Below are positions 7,600 to 14,529 of a DNA stretch of 17,370 nucleotides, in pieces (positions within the stretch are counted from its first letter, which is position 1; every line of letters begins with the position of its first letter). The position numbers and the translations under genes were made by a program. Origin of the DNA: Clostridia bacterium (GTDB lineage: Bacteria; Bacillota_A; Clostridia; Oscillospirales; Acutalibacteraceae); NCBI GenBank assembly GCA_017547865.1, contig JAFYOA010000063.1, forward strand, positions 1-17,370, written 5' to 3'. The notes under the pieces were generated by a model. The model had not been told where the DNA came from, ran no database searches, and worked only from the letters and a program-made list of their open reading frames with translations.

Positions 7600-8307
7600 T
7601 TACCATTCAATGGTCTCCACCGGCACGGGGTGGAGATTCACCGTATTTTCAACGATCTCTCCGTTTTTAATGCGGATCACCCGATCCGCCATAGGGGCAA
7701 TGGCCGCATTATGGGTCACCAGCACCACCGTCATATTGCGGCTGCGGCACATATCCTGCAGCAGCTGCAGAATCGCCTTGCCGGTGCTGTAGTCCAGCGC
7801 GCCGGTGGGTTCATCGCACAATAGCAGCTTGGGGTTTTTGGCCAGCGCCCGGGCAATGGCCACCCGCTGCTGTTCACCGCCGGAAAGCTGCGCCGGCACG
7901 TTCTTCATGCGCTCTTTCAGGCCCACCAGTTCCATCACTTCCTCTGCGGGAAGCGGCGATTTGCACACGGCAGAGGCAAGCTTCACGTTTTCCACCGCAT
8001 TCAGGTTGGGCATCAAATTATAAAACTGAAATACAAATCCGATGCTGTCCCGCCGGTACAGGGTCAGCTGCTTGGTGTTCATGGAAGAAATCTCTTCGCC
8101 ATCCAGAAATACCCGGCCGTCGGTGAGGCTGTCCATGCCGCCCAAAATATTCAGCAGGGTGGTTTTGCCTGCGCCGCTGGGGCCGGTAATAACACACAGT
8201 TCGCCTTTTTCCACGCCAAAGGAAATCCCCTGCAGCGCCCGGGTCTCCACTTCGCCGGCAATATAGGTTTTCTCTACGTTTTCAAAACATACAAACGGCT
8301 GCGCCAT
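7600..8307 (-). CDS. ABC transporter ATP-binding protein, MacB/LolD type
   Basis: The 235-residue nucleotide-binding subunit partnering the large permease. Walker A is GPSGAGKTT (42-50), the Q-loop glutamine is at 94 in VFQFYNLMP, the signature is LSGGEQQR (141-148), Walker B LLLCDEP (161-167) and the H-loop His is at 199 (VTHN). All catalytic elements are present, so it should hydrolyse ATP. The sequence fits the LolD/MacB/FtsE-like class that serves FtsX-type permeases. The ATG at 8307 follows AAGGAG, with a consensus promoter upstream. The stop lies 43 nt before the permease ATG. It is the first gene of a run that may extend to 2354. Confidence 0.95.
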   Translation of the reverse strand: MAQPFVCFENVEKTYIAGEVETRALQGISFGVEKGELCVITGPSGAGKTTLLNILGGMDSLTDGRVFLDGEEISSMNTKQLTLYRRDSIGFVFQFYNLMPNLNAVENVKLASAVCKSPLPAEEVMELVGLKERMKNVPAQLSGGEQQRVAIARALAKNPKLLLCDEPTGALDYSTGKAILQLLQDMCRSRNMTVVLVTHNAAIAPMADRVIRIKNGEIVENTVNLHPVPVETIEW

Positions 8308-8344
8308 AGGGCATTCTCCTTTTTTGGCAATATCTATTCAGTTT

Positions 8345-8374
8345 ATTTTACCCCCGCGGGCCTGTAAATGTCAA
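8345..8374 (-). promoter_or_regulatory. Sigma-A promoter of the ABC transporter operon
   Basis: On the minus strand, a perfect TTGACA (8374-8369) and TAAAAT (8350-8345) are separated by 18 bp, about 37 bp upstream of the ATPase start. The spacer contains the GC palindrome CCCGCGGG, which might be an operator, though it is short. Confidence 0.75.
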
Positions 8375-8404
8375 TGCAGCAGCGGTAAACGATTTGTGAA
8401 TTCC

Positions 8405-8438
8405 TAAAAAAAGAGGCCCCTGCCAAGCAGGAGCCTCT
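8405..8438 (-). terminator. Rho-independent terminator ending lyase A
   Basis: On the minus strand AGAGGC-T-CCTGC pairs with GCAGG-G-GCCTCT around a TTG loop (one internal mismatch) and is followed by a run of seven T. It begins 18 bp past the lyase A stop and separates the lyase array from the ABC operon. Confidence 0.85.
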
Positions 8439-8456
8439 CATAAATGCGATTGAATT

Positions 8457-10511
8457 TTACACGCTTTCCATGCCGTCGGGGGCAAAGTTGGCTTCGTCAA
8501 ACTGCACACGGTCGCCGTTCTTCATCACCAGGGTGAAACGGGTGCTGTCCACATTGGTGGTGGCATCCACACACTCAATGGGGCAGTTCTCACCGGGGTA
8601 CAGAACCGTAACCACACGGGTGCTTTCCGCATGGGTGGTGTAGCGCACGGTGGGCAGGGGAATATCATCCCGCTGGAGGTGAGAGGGGCCTCTCTGCCAG
8701 CCCTGCCATTCGGGGGTCTGCTGAGAGCAGACAATGTTCACGCCGTCTTCGTGCACATCTTTCAGGTTGTTCATAATGTGCAGGAAATCGGCCTTCACCT
8801 GCATACCCTTCAGGGTGACTTCTTCCGCATCCACGTGCCACAGGAATTCATACTCGTTGCGGTCTTCGCTGTACAGGCGGTCGATCACCACAAAGTAGGG
8901 TTCCATGTCATGGCCGGGGTTCTTCAGGAAGAGAACAGAACGGCGGTGCTTGGCACCCATATATGCCGGGCCCTTGGCGATGTCGTTGATGTCCTTATCC
9001 TTAAAGGCGGTATCTTCGTTGCAGGTGCCGTAGCCTTCGTCGTACTCACTGCGGGCATAGTCAAACCAGGCCTCTTCGCGATGGACAAGATTGGACTTTT
9101 TCTGAATATCTTCTTCGTTCCAGTGGTAGCACACACGGCGGTTCTGGTCCATGCCGTTCACGCGCACGGTGTTGTGAGAACGGGTGGACAGGGCATACTT
9201 GCGCATTTCGGAATCATCGTAAGAATAGCTGCCGCATTCGGTGAGGATGTACTTGCCGTGGGCGTACATCAGCAGGTTCAGCTTGTCTTCGTGCTGGTGG
9301 CCGGTGCCGAAGGGTGCGGCATCCATAAAGGCCCACACATCGTCTTTGCCCCAGCCGGTACGCATCACCATCATGCCGGCGTATTCCATGCCAACAGAGG
9401 TGTATTCCGGCTTGCCTTCGTCTGTGGCACGGTCGCTGCACACCCAGTCAAAGGTCTTGTTTTCCGGGAAGAACATTTCCTGCTCGCCGATGTAGGTTTT
9501 GATAAACGCGTTGCTGCCGTCGTTGATGTCGGGCATACGGCCGTCGGGCTGCATGATCTTCACATAGGTTTCCAGCATCTTTTCAATGCGGGCGGTGAAA
9601 GCTTCCGGCAGCTCCACGCCATAGGCGCGGGCTACGCGCACCAGGCGCATATAATTGTTGATAACCACATAGTGGTAGCCGGTGGCCAGCTCAAACTGGA
9701 AGTGATCTTCCGGGTACACCTGGCGGTCCAGCTCTTCCGTCAGCTGACGAATGGCAAAATCGAACCACTCTTTGGCGTTCTTCAGCACGGGGTACAGAAT
9801 ACCGATCTGGGCCAGGCCGTTCATTTCCATGATCAGCCAGTTGCCGGTGCGGTGGTTCAGCTGCAGGCGGTGGCCATGCTCCCAAACGGACTTGTACCAA
9901 TCGGTGAGCAGGTCATCGGTGAAGTGAGGGCTCTTGTAGAAGGAGAACAGGGTGTAGGGCCAATCGGCGCCCATACGAATGCCGCACTCGATGGTACGCC
10001 AGCACAGGGTAGCGCCGCCGTTCACATCGTCTTCCGGCACCACAGCCTGCTTCACCCAGCTGTCAAACAGCTGTGCAAACACTTCAGCGTGCTTTTCGTT
10101 GCCGGTGAGATGATACTGGTGGGCCAGCAGCTTCCATTCGTGGCAGCGGCTCAACTGCCAGGTCCATTCTTTGTACTTGTTATAGGTGGGGTTGGCAAAC
10201 CAGTCCACCTTGCCTTCGAACTGGTGGGGGGTACCGCAGGAGATGAGGTACAGCTTGGCAATACGCTCAGCGGCCTCTTCTTCTGTTTCGCCCTTAAACG
10301 TAAAGGCATTTTCCGGGAATTCATAGGGAATGCTGAAGAAAGTATCGGGGTCCAGGGCGGCGCGCACATAATCACCGAACATCTTGCGGCAGGCGGCGTA
10401 ATCACCGGCTGCGGCGGCTGCAGGAACACCTTCCAGGCCGGGCAGGGTGCAGTCGATCAGTTCACCAAAGAAACGGGCATCTGTCAGTTTGGGGCCAATC
10501 ATTGTATCCAT
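8457..10511 (-). CDS. Heparinase II/III-family polysaccharide lyase paralog A (most diverged)
   Basis: A 684-residue member of the heparinase II/III superfamily, which cleaves uronic-acid glycosidic bonds by beta-elimination. An N-terminal alpha/alpha toroid (about 1-330) carries CWRTIECG near 170-177, N224-W225 in GNWLIMEMNGL and Y279-H280 in ATGYH. The C-terminal beta-sandwich domain has GHQHEDKL (His405, His407) and STRSHNTVRVNG (His446). Candidate catalytic residues by family analogy are Tyr279 and the His pairs; this is inference. There is no signal peptide. Its C-terminal tail (FDEANFAPDGMESV) differs from B-E, while its N-terminal half is D-like (CGTPHQF, NKYKEWTWQLSR). The ATG at 10511 follows GAGGAG eight bases upstream; an upstream in-frame start at 10631 would run through the promoter and is rejected. 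It has its own promoter and terminator. PL subfamily and substrate are not determinable here. Confidence 0.88.
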   Translation of the reverse strand: MDTMIGPKLTDARFFGELIDCTLPGLEGVPAAAAAGDYAACRKMFGDYVRAALDPDTFFSIPYEFPENAFTFKGETEEEAAERIAKLYLISCGTPHQFEGKVDWFANPTYNKYKEWTWQLSRCHEWKLLAHQYHLTGNEKHAEVFAQLFDSWVKQAVVPEDDVNGGATLCWRTIECGIRMGADWPYTLFSFYKSPHFTDDLLTDWYKSVWEHGHRLQLNHRTGNWLIMEMNGLAQIGILYPVLKNAKEWFDFAIRQLTEELDRQVYPEDHFQFELATGYHYVVINNYMRLVRVARAYGVELPEAFTARIEKMLETYVKIMQPDGRMPDINDGSNAFIKTYIGEQEMFFPENKTFDWVCSDRATDEGKPEYTSVGMEYAGMMVMRTGWGKDDVWAFMDAAPFGTGHQHEDKLNLLMYAHGKYILTECGSYSYDDSEMRKYALSTRSHNTVRVNGMDQNRRVCYHWNEEDIQKKSNLVHREEAWFDYARSEYDEGYGTCNEDTAFKDKDINDIAKGPAYMGAKHRRSVLFLKNPGHDMEPYFVVIDRLYSEDRNEYEFLWHVDAEEVTLKGMQVKADFLHIMNNLKDVHEDGVNIVCSQQTPEWQGWQRGPSHLQRDDIPLPTVRYTTHAESTRVVTVLYPGENCPIECVDATTNVDSTRFTLVMKNGDRVQFDEANFAPDGMESV

Positions 10512-10539
10512 AATAAAAACTCCTCGTTTTTTGTTTGGC

Positions 10540-10554
10540 AGCGGCTTTTCCGCT
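10540..10554 (-). promoter_or_regulatory. Leader hairpin upstream of lyase A
   Basis: AGCGG-AAAAG-CCGCT on the minus strand lies between the -10 box and the ribosome binding site. It matches the position of the D leader hairpin and differs by an A-T for G-C swap in the first pair, which keeps the stem. It may stabilise the mRNA or be a small regulatory site. Confidence 0.5.
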
Positions 10555-10566
10555 CCCTCTGGTTCG

Positions 10567-10595
10567 ATTATATGTTGCAAAAGGGAAGAAGTCAA
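10567..10595 (-). promoter_or_regulatory. Sigma-A promoter of lyase A
   Basis: TTGACT (10595-10590) and a perfect TATAAT (10572-10567) with a 17-bp spacer, read on the minus strand. The -35 box lies within the 3' arm of the terminator hairpin of the gene upstream (B). TATAATCGAACC is identical to the D promoter. Confidence 0.85.
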
Positions 10596-10610
10596 TATGG
10601 CTTCTTCCCT
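10579..10610 (-). terminator. Terminator-like hairpin after lyase B, overlapping the A promoter
   Basis: AGGGAAGAAG/CTTCTTCCCT, a 10-bp perfect stem extendable inward by further pairs, followed on the minus strand by only four T. It lies 11 bp past the B stop. The short T-run suggests partial termination, so some readthrough into A is likely. Confidence 0.6.
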
Positions 10611-10621
10611 CTTTTTAAAAT

Positions 10622-12565
10622 TTATTTCCAAAAAGTCATCTCATCCAGCGCCAGCACGGTGCCATCTGCTTTTTTCAGGGCAAATTTCGTGTCGTTCACA
10701 TCCAGAGAAGCCTCCACGCCGGTGAAGGGGCATTCTTCTGCCGGGTACAGCAAGGTAACCCAGCGCATATTTTGCCCATGCAGCCAATACTGGGCGGTGT
10801 ACACGGGGTCAAAGTCCTTCTGCACCATGGAATGCGCTGTCCAGCCCTGCCACTGGGGGAACTGTGTTCCACGGCTGATGCTGAGGCCGGCGGTTTCCAT
10901 CGGCACTTCGGGGGTGAAAATACGCAGGGAATTCGCGTGCAGCTGCATCCCCTCCATGCCCAGCGTTTTGCTGTTCATGTGCCACAGCACTTCGTAATCG
11001 TGCTCGGCATCGGCGGTCAAGCGGTCCACAATCACCGCAAAGGGCTTTGTGCCCGCTTCTTTCTTAAAGAAATACACGCTGCGCTCGTGGGTGATGCTCG
11101 TATCCTGGTCTTCGCCGTAGCCTTCGTTGTACACGGCGCGCAGGGCATCCACAGTCTCCGTCAGGTTGCTCTGCAGGCCGCTGTCTTTTTTAATCTCTTC
11201 CGTCTGCCAGCAATACGTCTTGCGGCGATTCTGATCCATACCGTCCACCCGCACGGTGTTGTGCCCGCGGGTGGAAAGCACATACTCGCGCATTTCGGAG
11301 CTATCGTAGGAATAGTTGTTGCTGTCCACCAGGGCATAGCCGCCGGCGTAAAGCAGCACGTTCAGCTTGTCTTCGTGCTGGTGGGCCTTACCAAAGGGGC
11401 CGCCGTCAAAGAACAGCCAGGTGTCGTCTTCTCCCCAGCCGGTGCGCAGGGCAGCCAGGCCGGCGTTCCGGAAAATATAGCTATCCACCGCGGGGGCAGC
11501 GCCTTCGCCCAAAGCGCCCCAGCGAATCACCGGGTCGCCGCTGCCAATATCGGTGTAATCTGCCAAAAAGTCCGGGGTATAAATGATGGTGCCATCGTTG
11601 ATATTGGGCACGGTCTTATCCGGCAGACGCAGATAAACGTAAATTTGCAGCGCCTTGCGCAGCAGTTCGTCCATCTGCGGGTTGTGCGCCACGCCGTAGG
11701 CATTCAGCAGGCGCAGGAAGATGGAATACACCGTCACCACCACTTCGTGGTAGCCGGTAGAAAGTTCAAACTGGAAGCCATCCGGATAAATCTGCGTGAA
11801 CATCTCGTATTCCAGCGTATTTGTGGCATAGGTAAGCCATTCGGCAGCGTCTTTCAGGCAAGGGTACAGCACACCAATGTGGGCCAGGCCGTTCATTTCC
11901 ATAATCAGCCAGTTGCTGCTGCCGTGAATGCGGCGCAGGCGGTCGCCGTGTTCCCACACAGATTTGCACCAGTCGGTCAGCAGGTCATCCGTAAAGGCCG
12001 GAGAATTCAAAAACGTGTGGATCACTTCCGGCCAGCACTCGCCCATGCGGATGCCGCACTCGATGGTGCGCCAGCACAGGGTTGCTCCGTGGCCCACGTT
12101 TTCTTCCGGCGGCAGCGCCTGGTCGATCCAGCTGCGCAGCTGGCGGGCGGTCACTTCGGCATAGGTTTCGTCGCCGTTTTCGCGGTAGGCACGGGCCATA
12201 TTGCGCCATTCCGGGTGGCGGTTCATCTGCCAGGTCCATTCCGGGTAGCCGTTGTACGTGGGGTTAAAAAACCAGTCCACGGGGCCTTCGCCAAAATCCC
12301 ACTCCATTCCGCAGGAAAAAATCAGATTTTTCACCGCACGCTCGGCAGGGTTGCCTTCTTCTTCGGGGTAGGGGTAATAGCCGCGCACGTGCAGTGCCTT
12401 AAAATACCGCTCGGGGTTCAGCATTTGGCGCACATAGGCGGCAAACAACCCGCGGCAGGCGGCGTAATCTTCTTTTGCGGCCAGGGCGGGAATTTCTTCC
12501 AGCCCGGGCAGAGTGCAATCGAGCAGTTCGCCAAAGAATTTGGCATCGGTCAGTTTGGTTCCCAT
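10622..12565 (-). CDS. Heparinase II/III-family polysaccharide lyase paralog B
   Basis: A 647-residue paralog with the same two-domain build. The toroid has ATLCWRTIECGIRMG (161-175), N218-W219 (SSNWLIMEMNGL) and Y272-H273 (STGYHEVV). The beta-sandwich has AHQHEDKL (His395, His397) and STRGHNTVRVDGMDQNRR (His435). The first 35 residues are almost identical to those of C, and it shares the NGYPEWTWQ and RQLRSWIDQA subtype marks with C. The C-terminal end FWK is shared with E, not with C or D. No signal peptide is visible. The ATG at 12565 follows AAGGAG, which sits within a few bases of the C stop, so translation is probably coupled. It is the last gene of the D-C-B operon. The substrate is unknown. 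Confidence 0.88.
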   Translation of the reverse strand: MGTKLTDAKFFGELLDCTLPGLEEIPALAAKEDYAACRGLFAAYVRQMLNPERYFKALHVRGYYPYPEEEGNPAERAVKNLIFSCGMEWDFGEGPVDWFFNPTYNGYPEWTWQMNRHPEWRNMARAYRENGDETYAEVTARQLRSWIDQALPPEENVGHGATLCWRTIECGIRMGECWPEVIHTFLNSPAFTDDLLTDWCKSVWEHGDRLRRIHGSSNWLIMEMNGLAHIGVLYPCLKDAAEWLTYATNTLEYEMFTQIYPDGFQFELSTGYHEVVVTVYSIFLRLLNAYGVAHNPQMDELLRKALQIYVYLRLPDKTVPNINDGTIIYTPDFLADYTDIGSGDPVIRWGALGEGAAPAVDSYIFRNAGLAALRTGWGEDDTWLFFDGGPFGKAHQHEDKLNVLLYAGGYALVDSNNYSYDSSEMREYVLSTRGHNTVRVDGMDQNRRKTYCWQTEEIKKDSGLQSNLTETVDALRAVYNEGYGEDQDTSITHERSVYFFKKEAGTKPFAVIVDRLTADAEHDYEVLWHMNSKTLGMEGMQLHANSLRIFTPEVPMETAGLSISRGTQFPQWQGWTAHSMVQKDFDPVYTAQYWLHGQNMRWVTLLYPAEECPFTGVEASLDVNDTKFALKKADGTVLALDEMTFWK

Positions 12566-12579
12566 ATCGTTCTCCTTGG

Positions 12580-14514
12580 TTACAGCAGGTCGGCTTCGTC
12601 AAACACAAGGGCGGTGCCGTCTGCTTTTTTCAGGGTAAACTTTGTGTCGTTCACATCCAAAGAAGCCTCCACACCGGTGATGCTGTCATCCTGCGAAAGC
12701 ACCGTGACCCAGCGGATATCTTTGGCATGCAGCCGATGTTGTACAGCGTACACAGGGCGGAAATCCTTCTGCGTACCGGAATTGGCGAACCAGCCCTGCC
12801 AATCCGGGTGCTGCACACCTCGCTCCACCGCCAGTCCGGCGGTCTCCATGGGGGCTTCCGGCGCCAGCAGCCGCAGTTCTTCTGCCTGCACATGCAGGCC
12901 GTTCATGGCCAGTTTTTCCGTATCCAAATGCCACAGCACGGCGTAATCGTGCTCTTTATCCGCGGTCAAACGGTCCACGATCACCGCAAAGGGCTTTGTG
13001 CCTTCTTCTTTCTTAAAGAAATACACGCTCCGCTCGTGGGTAATGCTCTTGTCCTGTTCTTCGCCGTAGCCTTCGTTGTACACGGCACGCACAGCATCCA
13101 CCGTATCGCCCAGGCGGCTCTGCAGGCCGCTGGTTTTGGAAATATCTCCGTCCTCCCAACGATAGGACGCATGGCGGTTCTGGCCATTGCCGTCCACCAG
13201 CACAGAGTTATGTCCCCGAGTAGAAAGCACATACTTGCGCATTTCGGAGGAATCGTAGGCATAAATATTGCCTTCGGTCAGAATATATTTCCCGGCGGCA
13301 TGGAACAGCACCTGCAGCTTGTCTTCGTGCTGGTGGGCTTTGCCAAAGGGGCCGCCGTCAAAGAAGAGCCAGGTATCGTCTTCTCCCCAGCCGGTGCGCA
13401 GGGCCGCCATACCGGCATAGGGCAGCACCATAGAAGTTTCTTCCGGCGCTCTCCCCTCTTTGGTTTCGGTCATCACCCAGCGTAAGGTTTCGTTGCCTTC
13501 AAAAAGATCGTAAAACGCGCCGATGGACTGCGTAACAGGGCCCAGGCGGCCGTCGTTGATGTTGGGCAAACAGCGGTTGGACCGCATAATCTTCACATTC
13601 AGCACCATCATGTCTTCCAGCGTGCGGCTGTATGCGGCGGGAATCTCTTTTCCGTAGGCTTTCATGGTGCGCATCAGATCTACATAATTGCGGATGACCA
13701 CATTATGGTAAGCAGAGGAAAGCTCGTACTGGAAACCATCCGCATACACCTGTTTGCCCAGTTCTTCCAGCATTTTTTCCACGGCCATGGTATACCACTC
13801 TTTTGCCGCCTTAAAGCAGGGGAACAGAATGCCAATGTGTCCCAGACCGTTCATTTCCATAATCAGCCAATTGGCGGCAGTGAAATCCCGGCTCAGGCGC
13901 TCGCCGTGTTCCCATACAGACTTACACCAATCGGTGAGCAAGTCATCGTCAAAAGCAGGGGATTTGTAAAACGTGTGGAGAACCTCCGGCCAGCACTGCC
14001 CCATGCGGATACCGGCCTCAATGGTACGCCAGCACAGGGTTGTGTGGCCGTCGCAGGCCTCCGGCGCCTGTGCCTGGTCGATCCAGCTTCGAAGCTGGCG
14101 GGCGGTGGCTTCGGCGTATTTTTTGTCGCCGATCTCCCGGTAGGCGCGGGCCATGATGATCCATTCCATATGGCGGCTGAGCTGCCATGTCCATTCCGGG
14201 TAGCCATTATACGTGGGGTTAAAAAACCAATCAATGGGGCCATCGCCAAAGTCCCAGGGGATTTCGCAGACCAGCACTTTGTTCTGCACCGCTTCATCGG
14301 CAGAAGAAGATGTTTGCGAAACGTCTTTGGTATTCGGGTTTAGAGAATTCAGGTACACCTCCGGCTGCAGCATTTGGCGCACATGGACGGCAAAAAGCCT
14401 GCGGCAGGCGGCATAATCTTCTTTTGCCGCCAGAGCGGGAATTTCTTCCAAACCCGGCAGAGTGCAGTCAATCAGTTCGCCAAAGAACTTGGCATCGGTC
14501 AATCTGGTTCCCAT
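12580..14514 (-). CDS. Heparinase II/III-family polysaccharide lyase paralog C (altered motif)
   Basis: A 644-residue paralog, middle gene of the D-C-B operon. The toroid has CWRTIEAG (171-178), N215-W216 (AANWLIMEMNGL) and Y269-H270 (SSAYHNVV); the beta-sandwich has AHQHEDKL (His394, His396). The motif around His435 reads STRGHNSVLVDGNGQNRH where the other four have HNTVRV(D/N)GM(D/E)QNRR: Thr to Ser, Arg to Leu, Met to Asn and a final Arg to His. The candidate catalytic residues remain, so it may be active with changed substrate binding. The tail DEADLL is shared with D. No signal peptide. The ATG at 14514 follows GGAGG and begins 15 nt after the D stop. Confidence 0.87.
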   Translation of the reverse strand: MGTRLTDAKFFGELIDCTLPGLEEIPALAAKEDYAACRRLFAVHVRQMLQPEVYLNSLNPNTKDVSQTSSSADEAVQNKVLVCEIPWDFGDGPIDWFFNPTYNGYPEWTWQLSRHMEWIIMARAYREIGDKKYAEATARQLRSWIDQAQAPEACDGHTTLCWRTIEAGIRMGQCWPEVLHTFYKSPAFDDDLLTDWCKSVWEHGERLSRDFTAANWLIMEMNGLGHIGILFPCFKAAKEWYTMAVEKMLEELGKQVYADGFQYELSSAYHNVVIRNYVDLMRTMKAYGKEIPAAYSRTLEDMMVLNVKIMRSNRCLPNINDGRLGPVTQSIGAFYDLFEGNETLRWVMTETKEGRAPEETSMVLPYAGMAALRTGWGEDDTWLFFDGGPFGKAHQHEDKLQVLFHAAGKYILTEGNIYAYDSSEMRKYVLSTRGHNSVLVDGNGQNRHASYRWEDGDISKTSGLQSRLGDTVDAVRAVYNEGYGEEQDKSITHERSVYFFKKEEGTKPFAVIVDRLTADKEHDYAVLWHLDTEKLAMNGLHVQAEELRLLAPEAPMETAGLAVERGVQHPDWQGWFANSGTQKDFRPVYAVQHRLHAKDIRWVTVLSQDDSITGVEASLDVNDTKFTLKKADGTALVFDEADLL

Positions 14515-14529
14515 AAATCATTCCTCCGT

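Noticed and set aside
7557..7610. An upstream TTG start for the permease
   Set aside because: It overlaps the ATPase stop, has no convincing ribosome binding site and adds a lysine-rich tail; the ATG at 7556 follows AAGGAAG.
10512..10631. A 40-residue N-terminal extension of lyase A starting at 10631
   Set aside because: It would translate the promoter, the leader hairpin and the ribosome binding site; the ATG at 10511 has a good site and matches the starts of the other paralogs.
8631..12946. Long plus-strand open frames opposite the lyase genes (for example 8631-10997 and 10772-12946)
   Set aside because: They mirror well-supported minus-strand genes in a GC-rich region, run across the lyase promoter-terminator gap, lack ribosome binding sites, and encode His/Val/Gly-rich sequence with no recognisable family.
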